A stretch of DNA of 64,000 nt from an uncultured Winogradskyella sp. Lineage in GTDB: Bacteria; Bacteroidota; Bacteroidia; Flavobacteriales; Flavobacteriaceae. Within the stretch, counting starts at the first letter, position 1. Each line of letters opens with the position of its first letter. A program made the position numbers and the translations under genes. The notes below the pieces were generated by a model. That model saw nothing but the letters and a program-made list of their open reading frames with translations. It had not been told where the DNA came from and made no database searches. The stretch spans positions 186,001 to 250,000 of the forward strand of contig NZ_CANLYI010000003.1 in assembly GCF_947495255.1 (NCBI RefSeq). Direction: 5' to 3'. Positions 1 to 7,464 of this stretch are shown here, in pieces.

Positions 1-34
1 AACTATTAATAAACAATGTATTTAAAAAGTCATC

Positions 35-1531
35 TTAATTAGATGCCTTTAAAAATGCTGTAATCTCAGAGGGTTCAGCTCTGTTTCGATAATCGGTATC
101 TAAAAATGCGTATTCAATTTTTCCTTCTTCATTTATTATATAAGTTGCAGCTAATGGCAGTTCATTAGAAGCATCACCATTGTGTTTATTTAATTCAAAT
201 GATTTGTTGTAAATATTGGCAACATCATCTGTAAGTTGAAATACAATGCCATAGTCTTTTGCTACTTTATTACTAATGTCACTTAACACTTCAAATTCTA
301 AATGATGCTTTTCTTTGGTGCTAATAGACTCATCTGGTAATTCTGGTGTTAAGGCTAGTAGGTTTGCTCCACTGGCTTTAAAATTTGATAATTCTTGTTG
401 TAATTGGTTTAAGGTTAAATTACAATAAGGACACCAACCACCTCTATACCATGTTAACACTACAGGTCCTTTTTTTAAGTAGTCTTCTAATGTAACCGAT
501 TCACCTAAAGCATTTTTTAAAGTAAAGTTTGGTGCTATATCACCAACATTTTTAGCTTTACTTAGGATGTCGCTGTTTGCGACGTCAGCAAATCCTTCGT
601 TATAGATTTTTTTTTTAGTGTCGTCTGCGTTTTTTTCAAAATTGGCCTTTTTTTCTTCTAACTGAGATTTTAAAGAGGCCGCAGTATTATCTTTCATAGT
701 ATTTTCTTTTTTAAAGTCTTCCTTTTTTAAATTATTGTTGAATTTAATGTTAGTCCAAGTGACATAAATCCAAGGTTGGTCTGATACCTCTGCATCCCAA
801 TTCGATTTTTTATATTGTCGCTTTGTTGGAATTAATAGGTCATCAATTTTTTCATATTCTAGTTCCATTAGAAATGGCGTTTCCATTACACCAAAGTCAG
901 CCACAGTAAATAAAAATTGGTCGACTAAGCCTGTTGCTTTATTTATGTAGAGTTGATAAATATCTGTAGGTTTATCGTTTTCTGAAACAAAAGATACTTT
1001 TACGACATCGTAATCCTTTCCGTTAATTGTTTTATCTCCTAAATGTTCATAATTTAAACCTGGATCTAAAAGTTTTTGAAACATGGAAAACCAATAAAAA
1101 TTTGTTGGTCTATTAAAAGCGACTCTTTTTAAATACGCTTCGTCATTTAAAACGCTACCGTTATGCTTAAGCCAGTATTCATTTCCGTCCCAACCTTGTT
1201 CAATAGATCCTTCAAGATTAGCTAATGTTCTTTCGTGTTGGTTATATAAACCATAAGATAATTCACCATCGAAAATATATTTTTCTGTGGTACTATCTGT
1301 CTCTCCTGCAGGTGTTTTGTACGTGTAGGTATAAACAACATCTTTCTTATTAAGAAGTGTTTGATAATTCCCAGTTTTTTTTGTGAGGTTGTAAACTAAT
1401 TCATGTCCTTTATTATCAAATGACATGGTTTCCGTTTTAACGATTTCTGGCTCTGTTGAAGTTGGCTTTTTAGTATCGTTACAAGATGCTAAAACAACGC
1501 AAAGAATAAGTGTAAAAATGTTGGCTTTCAT
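35..1531 (-). CDS. Lipoprotein with DUF6503-like N-terminus fused to a peroxiredoxin-like (AhpC/TSA) domain
   Basis: The 498-residue product starts with a lipoprotein signal ending at the lipobox LASC, so it is probably anchored in the cell envelope. Residues about 40-275 form a beta-rich domain resembling the DUF6503/LolA-like lipoproteins of Bacteroidota. A lysine-rich linker follows. Residues about 325-498 are a thioredoxin-fold peroxiredoxin-like domain with the motif WYRGGWCPYC (CPYC at 367-370). This suggests thiol-dependent peroxide reduction outside the cytoplasm. It is the last gene of the TetR/HAD/SDR module, 42 bases after the SDR gene. The domain fusion is clear; substrate and partners are not known from sequence. 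Confidence 0.85.
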   Translation of the reverse strand: MKANIFTLILCVVLASCNDTKKPTSTEPEIVKTETMSFDNKGHELVYNLTKKTGNYQTLLNKKDVVYTYTYKTPAGETDSTTEKYIFDGELSYGLYNQHERTLANLEGSIEQGWDGNEYWLKHNGSVLNDEAYLKRVAFNRPTNFYWFSMFQKLLDPGLNYEHLGDKTINGKDYDVVKVSFVSENDKPTDIYQLYINKATGLVDQFLFTVADFGVMETPFLMELEYEKIDDLLIPTKRQYKKSNWDAEVSDQPWIYVTWTNIKFNNNLKKEDFKKENTMKDNTAASLKSQLEEKKANFEKNADDTKKKIYNEGFADVANSDILSKAKNVGDIAPNFTLKNALGESVTLEDYLKKGPVVLTWYRGGWCPYCNLTLNQLQQELSNFKASGANLLALTPELPDESISTKEKHHLEFEVLSDISNKVAKDYGIVFQLTDDVANIYNKSFELNKHNGDASNELPLAATYIINEEGKIEYAFLDTDYRNRAEPSEITAFLKASN

Positions 1532-1573
1532 ATATTATTTTAAAAATTGAATTTTAATATTTTTCTATTAATT

Positions 1574-2311
1574 CTAAACTAAAGCACCATTTGCTCCTAT
1601 AACTTGGCCAGATATCCATTTAGAATCATCACTTGCTAAAAACACAGCAACTTTTGCAATATCTAATGGTTTGGCTAATCGGTTAAAAGCATTCATGCTG
1701 CTCAGTTTATCAATGAATTCTTGTGATTTTCCGTTTAAAAATAATTCTGTTTCTGTAGCTCCAGGAGCCAACGCATTTACGGAAATACCTCTACCAATTT
1801 CTTTAGAATATACACGTGTCATTTGTTCTACAGCAGCTTTAGATGCAGAATACAAAGCGTAAGTAGGAAACATTAATTTCACTGTGCTAGATGATATATT
1901 TATAATATTACCATTATCTGCTAATTTGTGATAAGCTTCTTGCAATGTATAAAATATACCTTTTACGTTAATATCGAATTGTTTTGTAAAATCATCTTCA
2001 GTATTATCCTTAATGGCTTTACTAATCATAACACCTGCATTATTGATAAGCACATCCACTTTTCCGTATTTAGAAATACTTTGATCAAACAACTGTGTAA
2101 CATCGGCTTTGTTGCTTACATCGGCTTTTATTGCTAAAGCCTTTCCGCCTTCACTTACAATAGTATTAACTGTTTGCTCAGCTTCTTTTGTACTGTTTGA
2201 ATGATTAACAATAACAGTCGCACCATTTTTTGCTAATTGAACAGCGATTTCTTTTCCAATACCTCTAGAAGAACCGGTAACAATAATCACTTTGTTTTCT
2301 AATTTTTCCAT
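1574..2311 (-). CDS. SDR family NAD(P)-dependent oxidoreductase
   Basis: A classical short-chain dehydrogenase/reductase of 245 residues. It has the nucleotide-binding motif TGSSRGIG near residue 12, the structural motif NNAG near 90, the catalytic Ser of ISSS near 141, and the YSASK active site (Tyr and Lys) near 154. The ending, ISGQVIGANGALV, resembles the SDR signature that closes the substrate pocket. It lies 4 bases downstream of the HAD gene, so they are probably co-transcribed and controlled by the TetR regulator encoded upstream. The substrate cannot be read from the sequence; a small carbonyl or alcohol is the usual case. Confidence 0.92.
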   Translation of the reverse strand: MEKLENKVIIVTGSSRGIGKEIAVQLAKNGATVIVNHSNSTKEAEQTVNTIVSEGGKALAIKADVSNKADVTQLFDQSISKYGKVDVLINNAGVMISKAIKDNTEDDFTKQFDINVKGIFYTLQEAYHKLADNGNIINISSSTVKLMFPTYALYSASKAAVEQMTRVYSKEIGRGISVNALAPGATETELFLNGKSQEFIDKLSSMNAFNRLAKPLDIAKVAVFLASDDSKWISGQVIGANGALV

Positions 2312-2315
2312 ACGT

Positions 2316-3119
2316 TTATTTTATAGCAATTAACTTTTCTGCAATGCATTTTAAATTGGGTTCAGCAATTTCTGGAGTAGGTGCTAATGGGTATTGTTGT
2401 GCACCTGGTCGACTGACAAAAGCACCTCTCCAGTTTGCCCAAAGCGCACCAGCGATGTCCCAACCATGTGCAGCGACTAATAAACACTCATTAGGTTTTA
2501 CACCCATTGTTCTCGCTGCCCAATCGTAGGCGTCTGTATGTGGTTTAAATTTTCCGATATCTTCAATACTTAGGCGCTGATCAAAATAATCTAATAAGCC
2601 TGCATTTTTAAATTGTGTTTCTACGCCTATATTAGATGAATTTGTAAATGAAACAAGTTTGTAACCTGCCTTTTTTAAATCGGTTAAAGCTTGTTTAACT
2701 TCAGGATGTGCAGGAATTGAGCGTAATGGTCCTAAAATCGCTTCTTTAGCTTGGTCTTCAGTTAAGGTGATACCGTGGTTTGCAGCAACCATTTGTAAGG
2801 CTGCAGAGCCAATAATCCCAAAATCATTGTATTGTCTACCAACTGTGGTTACCAATGAATATTGCAGCATTGTAGTAAACCATAATGGTAATAAATCGCT
2901 TCTGTTTCCTAAAACCTTTCCAACACTTTCTTTCATTGCTGTGAGATCTAGTAAAGTTTCATTAACATCAAAAAATAGAACTTTTGGTCTTGTCGTTGTA
3001 TTATTCATAACTTTTTGTTCTTTTTTGTTTGCAGAAAATCCGAATTGTGGCAGTGTTGCTCCTGCTAAACCTAGCATTGCTGATTTTTTTATAAAGCTTC
3101 GTCTGGTATTGATATTCAT
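2316..3119 (-). CDS. Tat-exported haloacid dehalogenase type II (HAD superfamily)
   Basis: This 267-residue protein begins with a twin-arginine signal (RRSFIKK, then a hydrophobic stretch to about residue 30), so export in folded form to the periplasm is predicted. The mature part is a HAD hydrolase of the L-2-haloacid dehalogenase type: motif I is FFDVNETLLDL (nucleophilic Asp), motif II is SFTNSS, a Lys is in the KFKPH region, and AAHGWDI is motif III. Family members hydrolyse 2-haloacids or act as phosphatases. It is the first gene after the palindrome at 3133-3154 and heads the SDR and peroxiredoxin genes. Dehalogenase activity is inferred from the family only. Confidence 0.88.
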   Translation of the reverse strand: MNINTRRSFIKKSAMLGLAGATLPQFGFSANKKEQKVMNNTTTRPKVLFFDVNETLLDLTAMKESVGKVLGNRSDLLPLWFTTMLQYSLVTTVGRQYNDFGIIGSAALQMVAANHGITLTEDQAKEAILGPLRSIPAHPEVKQALTDLKKAGYKLVSFTNSSNIGVETQFKNAGLLDYFDQRLSIEDIGKFKPHTDAYDWAARTMGVKPNECLLVAAHGWDIAGALWANWRGAFVSRPGAQQYPLAPTPEIAEPNLKCIAEKLIAIK

Positions 3120-3132
3120 CGTTTTGGGGTTT

Positions 3133-3154
3133 AAACATACTATTTAGTATGTTT
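3133..3154. promoter_or_regulatory. Palindrome, probable TetR operator before the HAD gene
   Basis: An inverted repeat with 10-base arms (AAACATACTA and TAGTATGTTT) around two central Ts lies 14-35 bases upstream of the HAD start. The core pattern ATAC-N6-GTAT followed by GTTT recurs at 3789-3810 before the TetR gene, which supports a shared operator. Confidence 0.65.
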
Positions 3155-3169
3155 ATAGTTAAAAAAATA

Positions 3170-3778
3170 TTATGCTTTTAATTGGTCTATGTATAACGAA
3201 AGCCCATTAATATATTCATCAAGAATTTGGTCATCGTTATATAATTTTCTAATACCTCTTACACCTTCAAACGAGCTAATTAAATAGGTAGCAATGGCAT
3301 TGCTAGAATAAGATTTATTGATGGTGTTTTCTTTTTTTCCACGTTCTAATAAGTGGACTAATGCAGCCTTCCATTCTTCAATAATGCGTTTTAATGCGAT
3401 TTGATAAGCTTCCTCTTCATCAGCAATTTCATTAATGAAATTATTCATAGGACAACCATGTTTCTTAGCGAAAAGTGAAAATGATTTTAGTCGTCCAGAA
3501 AAAGTGCTCTCTAATATATCTAAGACATTCCCATCTTGGTATAATGGTGTGATCATACCATCATAAACACGTTTTTGTAGTGTTGAACTAATAATTTCTA
3601 GTCCGAGGTCTTTTTTACTTTTATAGTGATGATAGAAAGCACCTTTAGTAAGGTTGGTAGCTTTCATAATTTTGTCTACACTAGTAGTTTTAAAACCGTT
3701 TTGATAAAACAATTTAAAGGACTCGTCTAGAATTAACTGCTTGGTGAGTTCTGATTTTTGTTTTTGCTCCATACACAA
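3170..3778 (-). CDS. TetR/AcrR family transcriptional regulator
   Basis: The 202-residue protein has an N-terminal TetR DNA-binding domain: a helix-turn-helix at about residues 25-50 (VDKIMKATNLTKGAFYHHYKSK), followed by an all-helical ligand-binding domain resembling the TetR_C domain of YxaF/LmrA-like regulators. The gene is transcribed in the same direction as the HAD, SDR and peroxiredoxin genes and sits just upstream of them. Matching palindromes lie before this gene and before the HAD gene, so it probably represses both itself and the enzyme genes. The effector is unknown. Confidence 0.9.
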   Translation of the reverse strand: MCMEQKQKSELTKQLILDESFKLFYQNGFKTTSVDKIMKATNLTKGAFYHHYKSKKDLGLEIISSTLQKRVYDGMITPLYQDGNVLDILESTFSGRLKSFSLFAKKHGCPMNNFINEIADEEEAYQIALKRIIEEWKAALVHLLERGKKENTINKSYSSNAIATYLISSFEGVRGIRKLYNDDQILDEYINGLSLYIDQLKA

Positions 3779-3788
3779 ATATAATATA

Positions 3789-3810
3789 AAAAATACTAGA
3801 CGGTATGTTT
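3789..3810. promoter_or_regulatory. Second copy of the TetR operator, before the tetR-type gene
   Basis: Eleven bases before the TetR start lies ATAC-TAGACG-GTAT followed by GTTT. It keeps the spacing and right half of the palindrome at 3133-3154. The left outer bases are less symmetric. TAGACGGT also resembles operators reported for the LmrA/YxaF group of TetR proteins (family knowledge, not proof). Confidence 0.6.
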
Positions 3811-3869
3811 TTAAAATTTTTAACTATTATTTAAGATTACGAATTCATGCAAAGCTTAAAGGATAAGTA

Positions 3870-5126
3870 TTACTTCATCTCATAAATAGGAACTGATGCT
3901 TTAGAATCTGAAATTAAAATAGCATAATCTAGAAAATCTAAAGTCGACATGCCTTTTACAGCTTCACTATTAGAAGCTTCATCTTGCATAATAACTTCTA
4001 TTAAGTCTGGCTCATTTGTGAAGTAAGGTGAATCTGATTGGTTTAATCTAAACAATGTTTTATCTGATATTTTTGTATCCTTTAAATTTTGAATTCCTCT
4101 GAAGTATTCTTTTTCATAATCGCCAATACCAAAACCAGCTTCAATTGAATAACCAGAATAATCCCCGTTTTTATCATACTGTTCTGACCAAAAGACTTTG
4201 CTGTCAGTAAAATATCCAATTACTGAGATGATTTTTTGTTTTGGATAAATTTTGTTTTCTATAAGTCTTGCATATAGGGAAGGATAACCATCTTTGCCTT
4301 CTCTAGATTTTTCAAGATGAAAAAAACCAACACGCATAAATTGAGGATTATTGCTAAAATTGTATTCAGATTTAAGGGTTAAATAATTATCGTAAATGAT
4401 TTGTTCACGTTCTGGTTGCTCTTCAAAGGAGTGTTTGATATTCTTTAGAATCATTTCAAACACTTCTACATTTTCAATTTTTGAAGTGTAGCGTTTTTTA
4501 TCGTTTTCGTAATCAGTTATTAATTCTTTTAAATTTTTATTGACTAAATTCGGTTTGTCAATGCTGTAGTTTGTTGTATCTGCTGCAATTGTTTGTTTTA
4601 AGCGTCTAATAGGTTGTAGTTGGTTATCTTGGTCTTTTATTAGTTCAACGATATGTTTAGTAACATATTTATAATTTCTTATCCATTCAATTCCTAGAAT
4701 TTTTAGTTTTTTAGTTTTAGGAAGCCTATCATTTAAATGTTTGATTTGTTTCCATTTTTCGTAAACTTCAATGGTTCTTTCTTGAGTAATGTGATAACCG
4801 TTATAAATAATTAACTCCTTTAATAGTGTAGTGTCACCCGTTTCTAAAAATTCATTATAATAATAGGCTGTGCTATAATCTACTTCAGGTAAATAATACT
4901 TTATGGTTCCGTTTTTAGTGAGCGCATTAAGTAGTTTTATTTCTACATTTTCAGTTTTGGCACTACCATGATAAGCACCAAACCCTATTATATTAAAATT
5001 TTTTTCAGGAAAATCAAAGTCTTGTGATGTCAGATCAAATCTGTTTTGTTCTAAATATGATATTTTGGTTTCTTTACAAGATTGTAAAATAAGAATCGAA
5101 AACAAGAGGGTTACAAATTTGCTCAT
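3870..5126 (-). CDS. Lipoprotein with an erythromycin-esterase/TraB-like fold (putative)
   Basis: A 418-residue protein with a lipoprotein signal (lipobox LQSC). The segment GFGAYHGSAKTENVE near residue 49 and the acidic PEVDY near 100 resemble the GExxHGxxE and downstream acidic motifs of the erythromycin-esterase/ChaN/TraB hydrolase superfamily, but the first motif is altered (no GE before the His). The rest is helical with no other recognisable domain. It stands alone between the TetR module and the membrane protein/XRE pair. Catalysis is uncertain; it may be a degenerate or divergent family member. Confidence 0.5.
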   Translation of the reverse strand: MSKFVTLLFSILILQSCKETKISYLEQNRFDLTSQDFDFPEKNFNIIGFGAYHGSAKTENVEIKLLNALTKNGTIKYYLPEVDYSTAYYYNEFLETGDTTLLKELIIYNGYHITQERTIEVYEKWKQIKHLNDRLPKTKKLKILGIEWIRNYKYVTKHIVELIKDQDNQLQPIRRLKQTIAADTTNYSIDKPNLVNKNLKELITDYENDKKRYTSKIENVEVFEMILKNIKHSFEEQPEREQIIYDNYLTLKSEYNFSNNPQFMRVGFFHLEKSREGKDGYPSLYARLIENKIYPKQKIISVIGYFTDSKVFWSEQYDKNGDYSGYSIEAGFGIGDYEKEYFRGIQNLKDTKISDKTLFRLNQSDSPYFTNEPDLIEVIMQDEASNSEAVKGMSTLDFLDYAILISDSKASVPIYEMK

Positions 5127-5260
5127 AGTTGTATTTTGTTATTAAGATAGTTTTCATTTAGTAATGTTACAGTGATTTTTATTTATATACTGTTTCTGTT
5201 GTATCGTGATTAAACAAAATTAACCCAAAATATATTTTAATTAAATAATTTGTTTTATAT

Positions 5261-5304
5261 CTATATGTAAAGTATATTTGACATATAGTAAAATATATTT
5301 TACT
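5261..5304. promoter_or_regulatory. Tandem/palindromic operator array upstream of the membrane protein-XRE pair
   Basis: Two near-identical 13-base words, GTAAAGTATATTT (5267-5279) and GTAAAATATATTT (5288-5300), lie exactly 21 bases apart, two helical turns. The second is inside a perfect 18-base palindrome at 5287-5304. The flanks CTATATGT (5261-5268) and ACATATAG (5281-5288) form a further inverted repeat. The array ends 24 bases before the first ATG of the pair and probably binds the XRE product encoded at 5778. Confidence 0.6.
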
Positions 5305-5328
5305 TAATGTAAATTTAATTTGTCAATT

Positions 5329-5778
5329 ATGAATACAGAGAAAATTATGAATTGTGAGCGTAAAAGCTTTCAGAAGATTATTAAATTTAGATTACCACAT
5401 CGATTTATGATGATTGGTATCTCTATTGTTTTATTATCTATTGTGGGTATGTTTGTGCGTGCTTTTGCGATGGAAGGTGATTCAGACTGGTTAAAATTAC
5501 TATTACAAAAAACACTTTTAGTAGGTATGCTTATTATGTCAATGTCTAAAGATAAAATAGAAGATGAGATGACAGTAGCTCTAAGGGCACAGTCTTATGC
5601 AATAGGCTTTGTTGTTGGCGTTATTTATGCTTTGGTGATGCCTTATGTTGAATTTGGTGTTTCTAATTTAGTACACTCAGGAGGTGAGAATTTTAAAAAC
5701 TTAGGCGATTTTCAGGTGCTATTATTTATGCTCATGATTCAGCTTATGTTTTACCATAACTTAAAGCGTTATAGATAA
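5329..5778 (+). CDS. Small integral membrane protein, partner of the XRE regulator
   Basis: About 149 residues with four predicted membrane segments: MMIGISIVLLSIVGMFV, a second around LLLQKTLLVGMLIMSM, a third around YAIGFVVGVIYALVMPYV, and a last around QVLLFMLMIQLMF. I place the start at the ATG at 5329; an upstream in-frame TTG at 5320 would add three residues. The stop overlaps the XRE start (TAATG), so the two are translationally coupled. Pairs of small multi-pass membrane proteins and small XRE regulators are common in Firmicutes and Bacteroidota, but I cannot assign a substrate or signal. Confidence 0.8.
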   Translation: MNTEKIMNCERKSFQKIIKFRLPHRFMMIGISIVLLSIVGMFVRAFAMEGDSDWLKLLLQKTLLVGMLIMSMSKDKIEDEMTVALRAQSYAIGFVVGVIYALVMPYVEFGVSNLVHSGGENFKNLGDFQVLLFMLMIQLMFYHNLKRYR

Positions 5779-5978
5779 TGGAAAATACTATAAAAATAGA
5801 ACGTGCTATTTTAAGTTTAACACAAGATGATTTAGCGAAACGAATTGGTGTATCTCGCCAAACTATAAATTCAATTGAGGCCAATCGCTATGTACCTTCT
5901 ACGGTTTTATCATTAAAATTATCTAATGTTTTTGGTAAACCCGTAAATGACTTTTTTAAATTGAATGCTGAGGATTAG
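5778..5978 (+). CDS. XRE-family helix-turn-helix regulator (66 residues)
   Basis: A single-domain HTH protein. Residues about 13-50 form the XRE fold, with the helix-turn-helix LTQDDLAKRIGVSRQTINSIEANRY (recognition helix around SRQTINSIE). The ending resembles the many 60-70-residue regulators related to YgzD/YozG. Its start overlaps the stop of the membrane protein by one base. The operator array before the pair suggests autoregulation. No sensor domain is present, so the membrane protein may supply the signal or be the only target. Confidence 0.92.
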   Translation: MENTIKIERAILSLTQDDLAKRIGVSRQTINSIEANRYVPSTVLSLKLSNVFGKPVNDFFKLNAED

Positions 5979-6002
5979 TGTTTTTTTACAGCTAACACAG
6001 TT

Positions 6003-6680
6003 TTAAGATTCTAAAATCTTAATTAATTCTTCCATGCCTTCCGTTGCAGATTTAGTAATCACAGTAACCATTCCACCACTTTTAATAGCTGGTTTAGGAT
6101 CTATATAGTAAATAGGCGTGTTGGGTTGTACATAATCTATTAGGCTTGCAGCAGGATAGACTTGCATACTTGTGCCAATAATAACTAGGATATCTGCAGC
6201 ATAACAGATTTTAACCGCAGTTTCAATTTCAGGTACAGCTTCGCCAAACCAAACAATATGAGGCCGTAATTGATAACCTTTATCGCATAAGTCGCCAAGG
6301 TTTAAATCTTCGGTCCATTCTCTAATAGCGTTGTCGTTTCCTGTACTTCTAATTTTTCTTAATTCACCATGTAGATGAACAACATCAGTACTGCCAGCAC
6401 GTTCATGTAAATCATCAACATTTTGCGTTACAATAGTTACTTTATATTGATCTTCAAGATTGGCTAAATCTACATGTGCTTGGTTAGGTTTTACGTCTTT
6501 TAATTGTTTTCGTCTTTCGTTGTAGAAGTTTAAAACTAATTCCGGATTACGAGCAAAACCTTCAGGAGAAGCCACTTCCATAACATCATGTCCTTCCCAA
6601 AGTCCATCTGCATCTCTAAATGTTTTAATACCACTTTCGGCACTCATGCCAGCTCCTGTTAATACAACGATATGTTTCAT
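6003..6680 (-). CDS. cobB: SIR2 family NAD-dependent protein deacylase (class III sirtuin)
   Basis: A 225-residue sirtuin. The NAD site is GAGMSAESGI (9-18), followed by FRDADGLW, QNVDD (86-90) and the catalytic His of HLHGE (His104). Tyr53 and Arg56 give the YxxR motif linked to removal of succinyl or malonyl groups. The four zinc-binding Cys expected between about 110 and 135 are missing: only Cys132 is in that region, so the zinc module appears lost. This loss is, to my knowledge, shared by other Bacteroidota sirtuins. It is divergent from trmH across a spacer with an inverted repeat. Confidence 0.9.
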   Translation of the reverse strand: MKHIVVLTGAGMSAESGIKTFRDADGLWEGHDVMEVASPEGFARNPELVLNFYNERRKQLKDVKPNQAHVDLANLEDQYKVTIVTQNVDDLHERAGSTDVVHLHGELRKIRSTGNDNAIREWTEDLNLGDLCDKGYQLRPHIVWFGEAVPEIETAVKICYAADILVIIGTSMQVYPAASLIDYVQPNTPIYYIDPKPAIKSGGMVTVITKSATEGMEELIKILES

Positions 6681-6699
6681 GCCTTAAAATTAATATATT

Positions 6700-6731
6700 T
6701 TCAGTCATTTATATGGAACCAAATGACTGAA
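6700..6731. promoter_or_regulatory. Inverted repeat in the sirtuin-trmH divergent spacer
   Basis: Perfect 11-base arms, TTCAGTCATTT (6700-6710) and AAATGACTGAA (6721-6731), surround a 10-base loop between the two divergent starts. It may be an operator or an RNA hairpin in either leader. It is not flanked by a clear T tract, so I do not call a terminator. Confidence 0.4.
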
Positions 6732-6749
6732 GAATTCATTTGTCTTAAA

Positions 6750-6774
6750 ATTCTTCGCTTTGCTCTGAATGACA
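6750..6774. repeat. Degenerate REP-like intergenic repeat
   Basis: On the minus strand this reads TGTCATTCAGAGCAAAGCG then AAGAAT, a slightly altered copy of the TGTCATTCTGAGCGAAGCG type of repeat dispersed between genes in many Flavobacteriaceae genomes. It lies just before trmH. Confidence 0.6.
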
Positions 6775-6791
6775 TTTTGTATTTTTGAATC

Positions 6792-7445
6792 ATGCAAGAC
6801 CTTAAACTTTTAGAATACTTAGAAACGTTTTTAACTGAAAATAGGAGAGATCGTTTTAAAGAAATATTGCCATATCGTACTAAACACTTTACAGTAGCAA
6901 CAGAAGATGTATATCAATTGCATAATACAAGTGCTGTGATGCGCACTTGTGATGTGTTTGGAATTCAAGAATTGAACATTGTAGAAGAAGTGAATTCTAA
7001 AAGCATAGACCGCGAAATTGCCATGGGTGCGCAAAAGTGGGTTGATCTTAATCGTTTTCAGTCTATTACAGATTGCATTAATGATGTTAAGTCAAAAGGG
7101 TATCAAATTGTGGCTACAACGCCTCATATGGATGATTGCGAATTAATAGATTTTGATATTACTAAAAAGTCGTGCTTTTTCTTTGGACGAGAATCCCAGG
7201 GTTTGTCTCAACAAGTATTAGACCAAGCAGATTGTTTTCTAAAAATCCCAATGGTTGGGTTTACGGAGAGCTTAAACATTTCGGTTTCTGCAGCAATTAT
7301 TCTTCAGCATGTTACAGCACAATTAAGAAAGTCTGCAATAGACTGGCAATTAACAGATGAAGAAATTATAGAAAAACGATTCGATTGGATTAAAAAAACC
7401 ATCAAGGATTATGACGCTATTGTAGAGCGTTATCATTCAAAATAA
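6792..7445 (+). CDS. trmH: tRNA/rRNA methyltransferase of the SpoU/TrmH family (probable tRNA Gm18 2'-O-methyltransferase)
   Basis: 217 residues with the SPOUT knot motifs: LHNTSAVMRTCDVFG (motif 1, catalytic Arg), FFGRESQGLSQQ (motif 2) and IPMVGFTESLNISVSAAIIL (motif 3, SAM-binding knot). The basic N-terminal extension and the C-terminal tail (EEIIEKRFDWIKKTIKDYD) fit TrmH, which methylates the 2'-OH of G18 in tRNA, better than the longer rRNA enzymes. It lies 19 bases before the DUF2314 gene, probably in one transcript. Confidence 0.88.
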   Translation: MQDLKLLEYLETFLTENRRDRFKEILPYRTKHFTVATEDVYQLHNTSAVMRTCDVFGIQELNIVEEVNSKSIDREIAMGAQKWVDLNRFQSITDCINDVKSKGYQIVATTPHMDDCELIDFDITKKSCFFFGRESQGLSQQVLDQADCFLKIPMVGFTESLNISVSAAIILQHVTAQLRKSAIDWQLTDEEIIEKRFDWIKKTIKDYDAIVERYHSK

Positions 7446-7464
7446 TATAAATATTAGCATAAAT

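Noticed and set aside
3870-5126. Gene called as a confirmed erythromycin esterase
   Set aside because: The key GExxHG motif is altered (GAYHGS) and the second catalytic region is not clear; the resemblance supports only the superfamily.
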